NCBI RefSeq assembly: GCF_030503595.1
Contig: NZ_CP129966.1
Span: 1,612,001 to 1,676,000, forward strand
Reading direction: 5' to 3'
Source of the DNA: Corynebacterium sp. P4-C1
Lineage (GTDB): Bacteria > Actinomycetota > Actinomycetes > Mycobacteriales > Mycobacteriaceae
DNA: 64,000 bases
Shown one piece after another: positions 16,561 to 25,054 of the stretch. Position numbers and translations under genes: made by a program. How positions within the stretch are numbered: the stretch's first letter is position 1; each line of letters begins with the position of its first letter. Under the pieces are notes generated by a model, which was given only the letters and a program-made list of their open reading frames with translations, was not told the DNA's origin and ran no database searches.

Positions 16561-17448
16561 GTGCAGGACAACGAACAGCTGCTTGCCGACGTCTCCCGCA
16601 TGACCTCGGCGGCCCACGACCACACCCCCGCCTCCAAATCGACGACCCTCTCGGCGTCCGCCTCCGACCTCGCGCGCGGCTGGAACCAATACGAGCTCTG
16701 GCTCCAACTCGGCTGGCAGGACATCAAGCAGCGCTACCGCCGGTCGACGCTCGGACCGCTGTGGATCACCATCGCCACAGGTGTCATGTCCCTCGCCCTG
16801 GGCCTGCTGTACTCCATGCTGTTCCAGATCTCCGTGCGCGAATTCCTCCCCCACGTCACCGTGGGCTTCATCGTCTGGGGCTTCATCTCCGGCTGCATCA
16901 AGGACGGCGCGAACGTTTTCATCGAGAACGAAGGGCTGATCAAGCAGCTCCCCTCCGCCTTGTCCGTCCATGTGTACCGGCTGGTGTGGCGCCAACTGCT
17001 GTTCTTCGCCCACAACATGGTGATCTGGCTGATCCTCGTGCTGATGTTCCGGATTCCTCTCGGGTGGAACCTACTGCTATTCATTCCGGCGCTCGCCCTG
17101 ATGGTCGTCAACGGCGTGTGGGTGACCATGCTCTTCGGCATCATCGCCACCCGCTTCCGCGACGTCGCTCCCCTGCTCGAAGCTCTGGTGCAGCTGCTCT
17201 TCTACGTCACCCCGATCGTCTGGACCACCAAAACCCTGCGCGAACAGGGCGGCGAAGTCGCCCAGCGCGCACGCATCGCCGAGCTCAATCCGCTCTACCA
17301 CTACCTCGAAGTCGTCCGCGCCCCGCTCATCGGCGAGCCCGTGGCCGCTTACCACTGGGGCATCGTGCTGGTTGGAACTGTCATCGGTCTCTTCCTCGCC
17401 ATGCTCGCCATGAAGCAGTGGCGCTTCCGCGTCCCCTACTGGGTTTAA
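16561..17448 (+). CDS. wzm: Galactan ABC exporter permease Wzm
   Basis: Membrane subunit of the transporter thought to move the polyprenyl-linked galactan (arabinogalactan precursor) across the inner membrane; homologue of Mycobacterium Rv3783. ABC-2 type with six membrane helices and the family features NQYELWLQLGWQDIKQRYRRSTLGPLW and, near the end, LNPLYHYLEVVRAPLIG. The start is uncertain: GTG 16561 follows TAGGGTGG with a probable leaderless promoter, ATG 16600 gives the more usual 282 residues, and the frame is open from 16477. The wzt gene follows after 39 nt. Confidence 0.88.
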   Translation: MQDNEQLLADVSRMTSAAHDHTPASKSTTLSASASDLARGWNQYELWLQLGWQDIKQRYRRSTLGPLWITIATGVMSLALGLLYSMLFQISVREFLPHVTVGFIVWGFISGCIKDGANVFIENEGLIKQLPSALSVHVYRLVWRQLLFFAHNMVIWLILVLMFRIPLGWNLLLFIPALALMVVNGVWVTMLFGIIATRFRDVAPLLEALVQLLFYVTPIVWTTKTLREQGGEVAQRARIAELNPLYHYLEVVRAPLIGEPVAAYHWGIVLVGTVIGLFLAMLAMKQWRFRVPYWV

Positions 17449-17487
17449 GCTCGAGATCCGCAACAGGTGTAAAACAAGGAGTTCACC

Positions 17488-18306
17488 ATGGTTTCCATTG
17501 ACACCTACAACGCCTGCGTCGACTTCCCCATCTTCGACGCCAAGTCCCGCTCCCTGAAGAAAGCGGTGATGAGTTCCGCCGGCGGCGCCATCGGCAAAAA
17601 CGATTCCAACACTGTCGTTGTGGAAGCGCTGAAGGACATCAACCTGCACCTGCGCGAAGGCGACCGCGTTGGGCTGGTCGGCCACAACGGTGCTGGCAAA
17701 TCCACGCTGCTCCGCCTGCTCAGTGGAATTTACGAGCCCACCCGCGGCGTCGCCGATGTCCGCGGCCGCGTCGCCCCGGTGTTCGACCTCGGCGTCGGCA
17801 TGGACCCGGAGATCTCCGGCTACGAGAACATCATCATCCGCGGACTCTTCCTCGGCCAGACCCGCAAACAGATGAAGGACAAGATGGACGAGATCGCCGA
17901 GTTCTCCGAGCTCGGCGACTACCTCTCCATGCCCCTGCGCACCTACTCCACCGGCATGCGCGTCCGCCTCGCCCTCGGCGTGGTCACCTCCATCGAGCCC
18001 GAGATCCTCCTCCTCGACGAAGGCATCGGTGCCGTCGACGCCGCTTTCATGGCCAAAGCCCGCATCCGCCTCGCCGAGCTGGTCAAACGATCCGGCATCC
18101 TCGTATTTGCCAGCCACTCAAACGATTTTTTGGCCCAGCTCTGCAACACCGCCCTCTGGGTGGACAAGGGCGAGATCAAGCAAGCCGGTCTCGTCGACGA
18201 GGTGGTCGAAGCCTATGAAGGACCCGAAGCCGGTGACTATGTCCGCGACCTTCTCACCCGCTTCGACGAGGAGGAGAGCGCCCCGGACACCGGCGAGCTC
18301 GGCTGA
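17488..18306 (+). CDS. wzt: Galactan ABC exporter ATPase Wzt
   Basis: ATPase partner of Wzm and homologue of Mycobacterium Rv3781. The 272-residue product has Walker A GHNGAGKST, the TYSTGMRVRLALG signature of the Wzt/TagH group, Walker B EILLLDEGIGAVD and switch His in FASHSNDFL. Its short C terminus lacks the carbohydrate-binding domain of O-antigen Wzt proteins, as expected for the mycobacterial type. AAGGAG precedes the ATG. A terminator-like hairpin and a reversed nuclease gene separate it from glfT1. Confidence 0.93.
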   Translation: MVSIDTYNACVDFPIFDAKSRSLKKAVMSSAGGAIGKNDSNTVVVEALKDINLHLREGDRVGLVGHNGAGKSTLLRLLSGIYEPTRGVADVRGRVAPVFDLGVGMDPEISGYENIIIRGLFLGQTRKQMKDKMDEIAEFSELGDYLSMPLRTYSTGMRVRLALGVVTSIEPEILLLDEGIGAVDAAFMAKARIRLAELVKRSGILVFASHSNDFLAQLCNTALWVDKGEIKQAGLVDEVVEAYEGPEAGDYVRDLLTRFDEEESAPDTGELG

Positions 18307-18334
18307 ATCGGGCGGAAAGGGCGACCATCGGAGG

Positions 18335-18345
18335 CGTCGATAAGC
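18335..18345 (+). repeat. CGTCGATAAGC motif, copy 7
   Basis: One of two intergenic copies, 28 nt after the wzt stop. Upstream flank ATCGGAGG. Confidence 0.85.
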
Positions 18346-18363
18346 TAGGCGCTGGATCGTTCT

Positions 18364-18459
18364 TGAAAAAATCAACAGCTCCCCGTTTTCGTCGCCCACC
18401 CACAAACCTCCTACCTGGCGATTTATGATTCCCCAATTTTCGGGGTGTCGATTTTTTCA
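18364..18459. terminator. Nested inverted repeats between wzt and the DUF559 gene
   Basis: A 10-bp perfect pair (TGAAAAAATC at 18364-18373, complement at 18450-18459) encloses a smaller hairpin, CCCC-AATTTTC-GGGG at 18431-18445, followed by GATTTTTTC. On the plus strand this resembles an intrinsic terminator for wzt. The right arm overlaps the last codons of the opposing gene, so it may serve both directions. Confidence 0.55.
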
Positions 18460-19437
18460 GGTGCGGATACGAATCAACTCGTCCAGGGCAACGCCCACCG
18501 ACGCAAGGGTCTCCTTCCCCACCCTCAGCACCGTCCACCCCAAAACGGCCGCCTGCATGTTGATCCGCGAATCCCGATCCCGGCGGCTCCGGCGCAAATG
18601 ATCCTCGCCGTCATACATGATCCCGATCTTGAGGCCGGACAAGGCGAGGTCGAATACCGTAACGATCTTCCCACCGCGTTCAAGCACCACCTGTTCTTCC
18701 AGATCGAGACCGTGAGTCCGACACACTGAGGAACATAAAAGGCGCATTTCGGTTTCTTTCGGTGAATCGGCACCATCACTCGAAAGCTTCAGCACCTGCC
18801 TCAACCACCTTTTCGCCAGTCGTTGCTTACCGCAGGACTCAATCTCACTGGGATCCAAGTTGAATCGCCGACGACACGCATCCACCAGCTGCACAGCGCG
18901 AACAGTTCGCGCATCCAAACCCGGAACGGGATGAATCTGCCATGCGTCGAAACCTCGCCGGACATGCTTCAATGCCTGGATCAAAGCATCGTAAGGAGGG
19001 GAAATCCGGATTGGCTGCCCGTGATAGCGGACGATCCAGACGCTCCGCTTCGGGTCTCTGAAAACCGACGGAGCGTAGACCGAACCCAGCTCAGTCTTGG
19101 CCACGGGCCCGTAGAGAGCGACGTCGCAGGCATCAACGAAATATCTAAGGCCGTACACCGCCAACGCGGACATTCCGCCTACCGAGTGGTCGGGCCGTTC
19201 GAGGGCCATCGCTACTGCGCGGGCTGCTGCCGGAACCCTGTAGACGATCTTCCGGGGATGAAAAAGGGAGTTCTTTCCCGCGAGTTCCAGCGGTCGAAGC
19301 ACCGGATGAGTTGTGAAGAAGCGGCGCGAAACACGCGTTCCGACGCCATCGTCTCGCAACACCGTGTGCACTAGACCGCTGACATCCATGTTGTTGCGCA
19401 GCGTGACCGTCCTGTCCGGAGCTTTTCTCGGCTTCAT
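18457..19437 (-). CDS. DUF559/Vsr-like endonuclease-domain protein
   Basis: 326 residues. The C-terminal 90 carry the DUF559 restriction-endonuclease-fold pattern: VFDLALSGLKIGIMYDGEDH, then RRDRDSRINMQAAVLGW and VLRVGKETL, matching the D...E-x-D-G-x-x-H and Q-like positions of that fold. The N-terminal 200 residues resemble the DNA-binding half of AbiEi-type antitoxin proteins, which often precede DUF559. It lies in reverse orientation between wzt and glfT1, breaking the usual cell-wall gene order, and its base composition seems somewhat less GC-rich than its neighbours, so acquisition is likely. Its activity and target are unknown. Confidence 0.75.
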   Translation of the reverse strand: MKPRKAPDRTVTLRNNMDVSGLVHTVLRDDGVGTRVSRRFFTTHPVLRPLELAGKNSLFHPRKIVYRVPAAARAVAMALERPDHSVGGMSALAVYGLRYFVDACDVALYGPVAKTELGSVYAPSVFRDPKRSVWIVRYHGQPIRISPPYDALIQALKHVRRGFDAWQIHPVPGLDARTVRAVQLVDACRRRFNLDPSEIESCGKQRLAKRWLRQVLKLSSDGADSPKETEMRLLCSSVCRTHGLDLEEQVVLERGGKIVTVFDLALSGLKIGIMYDGEDHLRRSRRDRDSRINMQAAVLGWTVLRVGKETLASVGVALDELIRIRT

Positions 19438-19518
19438 GCCTAGTTAGACTGCGCAACCCGACCTGCGGTTCCGTGCCCTCGGCGCGGGTAGGCGGTAGAT
19501 GAGGGGGCGCGTGGCAGA

Positions 19519-20502
19519 ATGGTGCGCATGAATTCCCCCGCTTTCGTTCCCCGTGGCAGTTCCAGTTCTGATGCCGCCGTAACGCTGAATCCGCAGGGCA
19601 CGACGACGGCCGCGGTGATCGTGACGCATAAGCGGGTGGAGCTGCTCCAGCACTCGTTGAAGCAGGTTGTTTCGCAGTCGCACCCGGTGGATTGGGTGAT
19701 CGTGGTGGATAACGGCTGCGAATCTGAAGTACAGGACCTGGTCACCGAACTAGCAGGCGAAAAAGCCGTCTACCTCCCTTCCCGGACGAATCTCGGCGGC
19801 GCGGGCGGTTTCGCCTACGGGTTCCTGCATGCGCTCGCGTTGGGCGCGGACGCGATCTGGTGCGCGGATGACGACGGCCGCCCCGCAGACAAGAACGTTC
19901 TGGAAACGCTCTACACAGTCGCGCAACGGGAAGGCCTCGCGGAGGTCTCCCCGGTGGTGTGCAATATCGACGACCCGAACCGGCTCGCGTTCCCACTGCG
20001 GCAGGGACTGACGTGGCACCGGCGCCGCGACGAGTTGGAGGGGGAATTCCTGCCGCAGTACGCGAGCCTGTTCAACGGCGCGTTGATCAGCGCGAGGGCG
20101 ATGGAGCGCATCGGCGTGCCGGATTACCGCCTGTTCATCCGCGGTGACGAAGTGGAGTACCACCGCAGGCTGGCCCAGTCGGGCATGAGGTACGGCACGG
20201 CGTTGACGACGGCGTACCTGCACCCGGATGGCTCGGCGGAGTTCTACCCGATCATGGGAGGCCGCGCGCACGCGCAATGGCCGGACAACGACACGAAGCG
20301 GTATTTCACGTACCGCAACCGCGGGTACATCATCAATCAGCGCGGGATGCAGAAGATGAAGCTGCAGGAACTGGTGCGCTTCGGCTGGTTCTTCCTTATC
20401 CAGCGCCGCAACCCGCGCGAGTTCAAGGAGTGGTTGAATCTGCTGCGCATGGGTGCAAACGAGAACTTCGAGCGCCCTAAGCGCAGCGGCTCACAGACCT
20501 AG
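19519..20502 (+). CDS. glfT1: Galactofuranosyltransferase GlfT1
   Basis: Family GT2 enzyme adding the first galactofuranose units to decaprenyl-PP-GlcNAc-Rha in galactan synthesis; homologue of Mycobacterium Rv3782. The 327-residue product has the nucleotide-sugar fold VIVTHKRVELLQHSL, WVIVVDNGC, NLGGAGGFAYGF and the metal-binding WCADDDGRP. A second ATG nine bases in (19528) is an alternative start. Its stop overlaps the converging GtrA-family gene by 4 nt. Confidence 0.92.
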   Translation: MVRMNSPAFVPRGSSSSDAAVTLNPQGTTTAAVIVTHKRVELLQHSLKQVVSQSHPVDWVIVVDNGCESEVQDLVTELAGEKAVYLPSRTNLGGAGGFAYGFLHALALGADAIWCADDDGRPADKNVLETLYTVAQREGLAEVSPVVCNIDDPNRLAFPLRQGLTWHRRRDELEGEFLPQYASLFNGALISARAMERIGVPDYRLFIRGDEVEYHRRLAQSGMRYGTALTTAYLHPDGSAEFYPIMGGRAHAQWPDNDTKRYFTYRNRGYIINQRGMQKMKLQELVRFGWFFLIQRRNPREFKEWLNLLRMGANENFERPKRSGSQT

Positions 20503-20957
20503 CGCGGCGGCTCGTCGATGACGACGCGGGCGGGTTCGCGGAAGATGAGCACGCGCTGCAGCACGAAGTTTGTCACGGTGGCCACGCCCTGTGCGATCAC
20601 GAAGGATACTGCGTCTTTCCACGGATCGACGAGGCCGAGGCTGCGCAGCGGGGCGTTGGTGACGGCGAAGAGCATCCACTGCACACCGAGGGTAGACGCG
20701 TAGAGGATGAACACGGCAAGCGCGCGTTTGCCAGTGATTTTCGCTTGGAAAGTGAACTTGGAGTTCAGCAGGTAGGCGACGAGGGTGCCGAGGCACCAGC
20801 CGAAAACTTTCGCCACGAGGCGGTCGTATCCGACGACGTGGGTGAGGGTGTACGTCAGCCCGAAGTCGAGGATGGCGCAGAAGACGCCGACTGCGAGGAA
20901 CCGGACCAGCTGTTTCTTCGCGCTTGTGGGCCGAGTCGCTTCTACCTTGGTTGACAC
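20499..20957 (-). CDS. GtrA-family membrane protein
   Basis: 152 residues with four membrane helices (FLAVGVFCAILDFGLTYTL and following) and the GtrA signature. The Mycobacterium homologue in the same cluster, Rv3789, was first proposed as a decaprenyl-phosphoarabinose flippase and later as a partner of GlfT1; either would fit a place next to glfT1 and dprE1/2. Convergent with glfT1, and preceded by 6 nt by the next gene on its strand. Confidence 0.88.
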   Translation of the reverse strand: MSTKVEATRPTSAKKQLVRFLAVGVFCAILDFGLTYTLTHVVGYDRLVAKVFGWCLGTLVAYLLNSKFTFQAKITGKRALAVFILYASTLGVQWMLFAVTNAPLRSLGLVDPWKDAVSFVIAQGVATVTNFVLQRVLIFREPARVVIDEPPR

Positions 20958-20963
20958 GCCGGA

Positions 20964-21887
20964 TTACTTTACCCGAAGCAGTGCGCGATAAAGGTCAAGC
21001 TTATCGACGGCCGATTTCCCCCCAGCCCCATATCCCCCCACCGAAGCAAGACGCACCAGGGAACCGGCGCAGAGCTGCTCGATCTGGCAGGCGCGCAGAA
21101 GACTGCCGTCGGCGGCGGTCCAGCCGAGGGCCGCCATGGCGGATTCGGCAACGTCGTCGGTGGTTGCGGAGTCGACGAGGCAGGACAAGGCAAGCACGGT
21201 ACACCAGAAGGCGTCGCGGGCTTGCTGGGTGCGCTCCCGCGGCAGGCTGTCCAGCACATCGGTCACGCCGGGGGCGAGTTCGGCAGGCCGGGCTAGGTCA
21301 AGGGCTTGCAGCAGCGGCAGGAAATCCATTGCCCGGGAGCGGGTGACCACATCCACCACGTCGGGGCGGACGCTGGCCATGACTGTCTCCACAGCGGACG
21401 GCCCGAGGAGCTGGGCGTTGATGGCGGCGACATCGAAAGGCTCGCCCGCGAAGTCGCCGGCACCGGCGACGCACAGGGCGCGCGGGGTGGCAGCGTCGCG
21501 CGGGTAGATGTCCATGAGGGTCAGAGTGAACTGCCACAGCCCCCAATGGAAGTACAGGACGTCGCCGGGGTTGCGCAGGTAGCCGCCGAGCGAGTCCGCG
21601 GCGTCGAGACGCCCGGAATCGCCGTGGTGCCTGGTGAAGCGACTCGGTGTCGGGATGTCCTCCGGCACCGCGAAGGCGGTGTGGATCGCGCGCTGGGCGT
21701 CCTCGAGAGAGCTGTCGGAGCTGAGGCCGATGTGGCGGAGGACCTCTTCGTCGGCAAGCCACGTGCAGCAGCGCACGAGCAACGTGCGGTTGCTGCGGGT
21801 GCCTCGGAGGCGGGCGCGAGCTGCATCGAGGTCGACGACAGACGCCACCTGCTGGCGGCTCTGCGGTCGGTACAACGTGCTCGGCAT
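20964..21887 (-). CDS. Uncharacterised protein, possible pRiA4b ORF-3-like domain
   Basis: 307 residues from the ATG at 21887; an open frame extends 70 codons upstream but is arginine/proline-rich and overlaps the neighbouring gene's end, so I exclude it. The first 150 residues (TLLVRCCTWLADEEVLRHIGL, AIHTAFAVPEDIPTPSRFT, GDVLYFHWGLWQFTLTLMDIYP) recall the plasmid pRiA4b ORF-3 domain by order and spacing, a weak assignment. The C-terminal half is alpha-helical and unrecognised. It lies in the dprE/emb neighbourhood upstream of the GtrA gene. Confidence 0.65.
   Translation of the reverse strand: MPSTLYRPQSRQQVASVVDLDAARARLRGTRSNRTLLVRCCTWLADEEVLRHIGLSSDSSLEDAQRAIHTAFAVPEDIPTPSRFTRHHGDSGRLDAADSLGGYLRNPGDVLYFHWGLWQFTLTLMDIYPRDAATPRALCVAGAGDFAGEPFDVAAINAQLLGPSAVETVMASVRPDVVDVVTRSRAMDFLPLLQALDLARPAELAPGVTDVLDSLPRERTQQARDAFWCTVLALSCLVDSATTDDVAESAMAALGWTAADGSLLRACQIEQLCAGSLVRLASVGGYGAGGKSAVDKLDLYRALLRVK
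20999..21009 (-). repeat. CGTCGATAAGC motif, copy 8
   Basis: At the 3' end of the preceding uncharacterised gene, encoding Val-Asp-Lys (SAVDKLD). Upstream flank GAAATCGGC. Confidence 0.85.
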
Positions 21888-21907
21888 AGGCCCCACCCTA
21901 GTGGGGA

Positions 21908-22402
21908 TCAGCGGGCGGTGGCGCGAGCCTGGGCCTCCGAGCCAGCGAAAATCAGGGCGCCAATGATGAGGCCGAGCAAGGTGTTGGGGCGCTTCACGCC
22001 GCGGCGGCTCAGGGCGCGGGCAAGCGCGTTCTGCACCGTAATGCCCAGGCGGGTGCCGCCGACGAGGACCGCAACAACGCCGAGTAGGATCCCCCACGTC
22101 TTCGCCGGTCCGGCAGCCTCGGGCGCGTCCTGGACGTGGGCGGTGAGATCGTTGCGCGGATCCTCGTCGAAGGCGTTGAAGACGGCGACTGTGCCACCGA
22201 ACGCCGCAGCGATGGACACCCAGGCCGCCGCACGCCCCGGCGTCGACCGCACGTAGTCCGGAACCGAGATGAAGGCAACCGCGTACGCGGCTTGGATCAA
22301 CCGGCCGCCGGTGGTGTTGTCGAGGGCGTTGTAGTCGATGCGGTCCTCCCCCGTCTGTTCCTGGACGGTCCCCGCTTTGGTGGTCTGCTCAGTCATGGCC
22401 AC
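21908..22402 (-). CDS. Uncharacterised membrane protein
   Basis: 164 residues with a hydrophilic N terminus and three or four hydrophobic segments (AAYAVAFISVPDYV, AAAWVSIAAAFGGTVAVF, WGILLGVVAVLVGGTRLGI, LLGLIIGALIFAG). Not recognised. Two start codons 6 nt apart are possible. It lies 20 nt upstream of the preceding uncharacterised gene on the same strand, so a small operon running toward the GtrA gene is likely. Confidence 0.7.
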   Translation of the reverse strand: MAMTEQTTKAGTVQEQTGEDRIDYNALDNTTGGRLIQAAYAVAFISVPDYVRSTPGRAAAWVSIAAAFGGTVAVFNAFDEDPRNDLTAHVQDAPEAAGPAKTWGILLGVVAVLVGGTRLGITVQNALARALSRRGVKRPNTLLGLIIGALIFAGSEAQARATAR

Positions 22403-22431
22403 CAGAATACTGCTGAAACAACGGCCGTAGA

Positions 22432-22662
22432 ATGGCCGGCATGGCTAATTCTGACGGCGCCCCGCACATTGCTGCCCAGCTCACCGACCTTCCGCTGGAT
22501 GATTTCATGACCCGACTCGTCGCCCAGGAGCTGCCGCTTCTGGATAGCACGAGCCGCTCAATCGTCTACGAGGAGCTGCGCGCGTACAAGGAATCGGGGC
22601 AGCCGACGATCACCAGCCAGGAGGGGCTACCGGAGCGAATCCGCGAGATCATGGAGCTGTGA
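22432..22662 (+). CDS. Small hypothetical protein
   Basis: 76 residues (73 if the ATG at 22441 is used). Acidic and helical (LDDFMTRLVAQELPLLDSTSRSIVYEEL), not recognised. Divergent from the membrane-protein gene with 29 nt between starts, and upstream of dprE1. The plausible composition and clean frame support it, but it has no motif. Confidence 0.6.
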   Translation: MAGMANSDGAPHIAAQLTDLPLDDFMTRLVAQELPLLDSTSRSIVYEELRAYKESGQPTITSQEGLPERIREIMEL

Positions 22663-22770
22663 TTCTTCTCGCTAATCAGACCCATTCGGGCATTTCAGGC
22701 CCGTCGGGACCCCAGCTCCGGGACTAGGCTGGCTCACAGTGCCCGGAGGAGGGCAACCGCAATCTATGGG

Positions 22771-24195
22771 ATGGAAGAGATGGAACTTCACACCACTGCG
22801 AAATCGCTCTACGGCTGGGGCCGCACGGCTCCGTCCACCGCACACGTCCTGTCCACGCCGGATGTAGATGTGATCAAGGAAGCCGTCCGCCAGGTCGCCG
22901 AGGATAACGCGGCGTTGCCGGAAAGCCGCCGCCGCGGCATCATCGCCCGCGGCATGGGCCGCTCCTACGGCGACCCGGCGCAGAACGGCGGTGGCCTGGT
23001 CATCGATATCCAGGAACTGAACAAGATCCACGACATTGACCCTTCGACAGGCATTGTCGACGTGGACTCGGGCGTGACACTCGACCAGTTGATGAAGGCG
23101 GCGCTGCCGTACGGCCTGTGGGTTCCGGTGCTGCCTGGCACCCGCCAGGTGACCATCGGTGGCGCGATCGGGCCGGATATCCACGGCAAGAACCACCACT
23201 CCGCCGGCTCCTTCGGCAACCACGTCCTGTCGATGGAGCTGCTCGTCGCCGACGGCCGCGTGCTGCACCTAGAGCCGGAAGGATCCGCGGACGACCCAGA
23301 CGGCTCGCTGTTCTGGGCGACGGTCGGCGGCATGGGCCTGACCGGCATCATCCTCCGGGCGCGCATCCAGATGACGTTCACGGAAACCGCCTACTTCATC
23401 TCCGACACGGTGCGCACGACGACCCTCGACGAGACGATCGAGGAGCACTCCCATGGCCAGGAGGAGGGCTACACCTACTCCTCGGCGTGGTTCGACGCGA
23501 TTTCCGCGCCGCCGAAAACGGGCCGCTCAACCATTTCTCGCGGCTCCCTGGCCACCTTGGCCCAGCTGGAGGAGTTCGCGCCGAAGCTGGCCAAGAACCC
23601 GCTGAAATTCTCCGCCCCGCAGCTGATGACAGTGCCGGACATCTTCCCGTCCTGGACCATGAACAAGCTGTCGCTCATGGCCATCGGCGAGGCGTACTAC
23701 ATGATGGGTTCGCCCAGCCAGAACGATATTTTGAACCTGACGCAGTTCTACCAACCGCTGGACATGATCGCGGAGTGGAACCGCGGCTACGGCAAGGCCG
23801 GCTTCCTGCAGTACCAGTTCGTGGTGCCCACGGACGCGGTAGAGCCGTTCAAGCAGATCATCTACGACATCCAGTCGAGCGGCCACTACACCGCCCTGAA
23901 CGTGTTCAAGCTGTTCGGCGAGGGCAACCGTGCTCCGCTGTCCTACCCGATGCGCGGTTGGAACGTGTGCGTGGACTTCCCGATCCGCAACGGCCTGCAC
24001 TCCTTCCTGGACCGCCTGGACGAGCAGGTCATGGAGTTCGGCGGTCGCCTGTACCTGGCCAAGGAGTCCCGCACGTCCGCCGAGAAGTTCCACAAGATGT
24101 ACCCGGAAATGGACAGCTGGCTCGAGACCCGCCGCGCCATTGACCCGACCGGTGTCTTCGCGTCCGATATGTCGCGCCGCCTTGAGCTCTCTTAG
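22771..24195 (+). CDS. dprE1: Decaprenylphosphoryl-ribose 2-oxidase DprE1
   Basis: FAD-dependent oxidation of decaprenylphosphoryl-ribose, first half of the epimerisation making the arabinose donor for arabinogalactan. The 474-residue product shows the FAD-binding motif [31 protein letters not shown] and, near the C terminus, [10 protein letters not shown]. The Cys there (about residue 400) matches the Cys attacked by benzothiazinone inhibitors in Mycobacterium (Cys387). Several close ATGs (22771, 22780) make the exact start uncertain. dprE2 follows after 56 nt, then aftA and emb, as in mycobacteria. Confidence 0.95.
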   Translation: MEEMELHTTAKSLYGWGRTAPSTAHVLSTPDVDVIKEAVRQVAEDNAALPESRRRGIIARGMGRSYGDPAQNGGGLVIDIQELNKIHDIDPSTGIVDVDSGVTLDQLMKAALPYGLWVPVLPGTRQVTIGGAIGPDIHGKNHHSAGSFGNHVLSMELLVADGRVLHLEPEGSADDPDGSLFWATVGGMGLTGIILRARIQMTFTETAYFISDTVRTTTLDETIEEHSHGQEEGYTYSSAWFDAISAPPKTGRSTISRGSLATLAQLEEFAPKLAKNPLKFSAPQLMTVPDIFPSWTMNKLSLMAIGEAYYMMGSPSQNDILNLTQFYQPLDMIAEWNRGYGKAGFLQYQFVVPTDAVEPFKQIIYDIQSSGHYTALNVFKLFGEGNRAPLSYPMRGWNVCVDFPIRNGLHSFLDRLDEQVMEFGGRLYLAKESRTSAEKFHKMYPEMDSWLETRRAIDPTGVFASDMSRRLELS

Positions 24196-24251
24196 GTCGC
24201 TCAAGAGAAAAACGCTCACGAGATAACGAACTAAGAAAAGGGACAATCACA

Positions 24252-25016
24252 ATGCTCAATGCAGTAGGACAGGCACAGAACATCCTTCTTCTCGGCGGCA
24301 CCAGCGAGATCGGTCTCGCGATTGTCGACGAGCTCGTCTCCCGCGGCGGCTCCCCGACCGTCACGCTCGCGGCGCGCCAGAACAGCCCGCGTATCGACGC
24401 CGCCGTGGACGAGGTCACCAGCCACGGCGCCGGCGAGGTACGTGTGGTCGACTTCGACGCTTTCGACACCGCTTCCCACCCGGCAGTGATCGAGGAGGCC
24501 TTCGCGCACGGCGACGTGGACGTGGCCATCGTTGCCTTCGGCACCCTGGGCGACCAGGAGGAGCTGTGGCAGAACCAGGAGGCCGCCGTGGCCTCCGCAC
24601 AGACGAACTTCACCGCCCCGGTGTCCGTGGGCGTGCTGCTGGGCCAGAAGCTCAAGGAGCAGGGCCACGGCACCATCATCGCCATGAGCTCCGTGGCGGG
24701 CATGAAGGTGCGCCGCTCCAACTTCGTCTACGGCGCCACCAAGGCGGGCATGGACGGCTTCTACACCCAGCTTGGCGAGGCCCTGCGCGGTTCCGGCGTG
24801 AAGGTCACCGTCGTCCGTCCGGGCCAGGTCCGCACGAAGATGACGCAGGGGCTGGATGAAGCGCCGTTGACCGTCGATAAGCAGGATGTCGCAAAGGCCG
24901 CTGTGGCCGCCGCACTCGAAGGCAAGCCGAACGTCTTCGTGCACAAGCTCTTCGGCCCGATCACGCTCGTGCTGCAGCACATCCCCGCACCGATCATGCG
25001 CCGCTTGAGCTTCTAA
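24252..25016 (+). CDS. dprE2: Decaprenylphosphoryl-2-keto-ribose reductase DprE2
   Basis: NADH-dependent short-chain reductase completing the formation of decaprenylphosphoryl-arabinose. The 254-residue product has the nucleotide-binding LLGGTSEIGLAI, catalytic Ser in MSSVAG and YGATKAG (Tyr and Lys), and VRPGQVRTKMT. Second gene of the dprE1-dprE2-aftA-emb run. Confidence 0.94.
   Translation: MLNAVGQAQNILLLGGTSEIGLAIVDELVSRGGSPTVTLAARQNSPRIDAAVDEVTSHGAGEVRVVDFDAFDTASHPAVIEEAFAHGDVDVAIVAFGTLGDQEELWQNQEAAVASAQTNFTAPVSVGVLLGQKLKEQGHGTIIAMSSVAGMKVRRSNFVYGATKAGMDGFYTQLGEALRGSGVKVTVVRPGQVRTKMTQGLDEAPLTVDKQDVAKAAVAAALEGKPNVFVHKLFGPITLVLQHIPAPIMRRLSF
24872..24882 (+). repeat. CGTCGATAAGC motif, copy 9
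   Basis: Inside dprE2, encoding Val-Asp-Lys (LTVDKQD). One of the copies with a poor upstream G tract (GCCGTTGAC). Confidence 0.85.
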
Positions 25017-25054
25017 TACCGGGAACTGCCCCGCGCTGTGGGACACTGTCAGGT

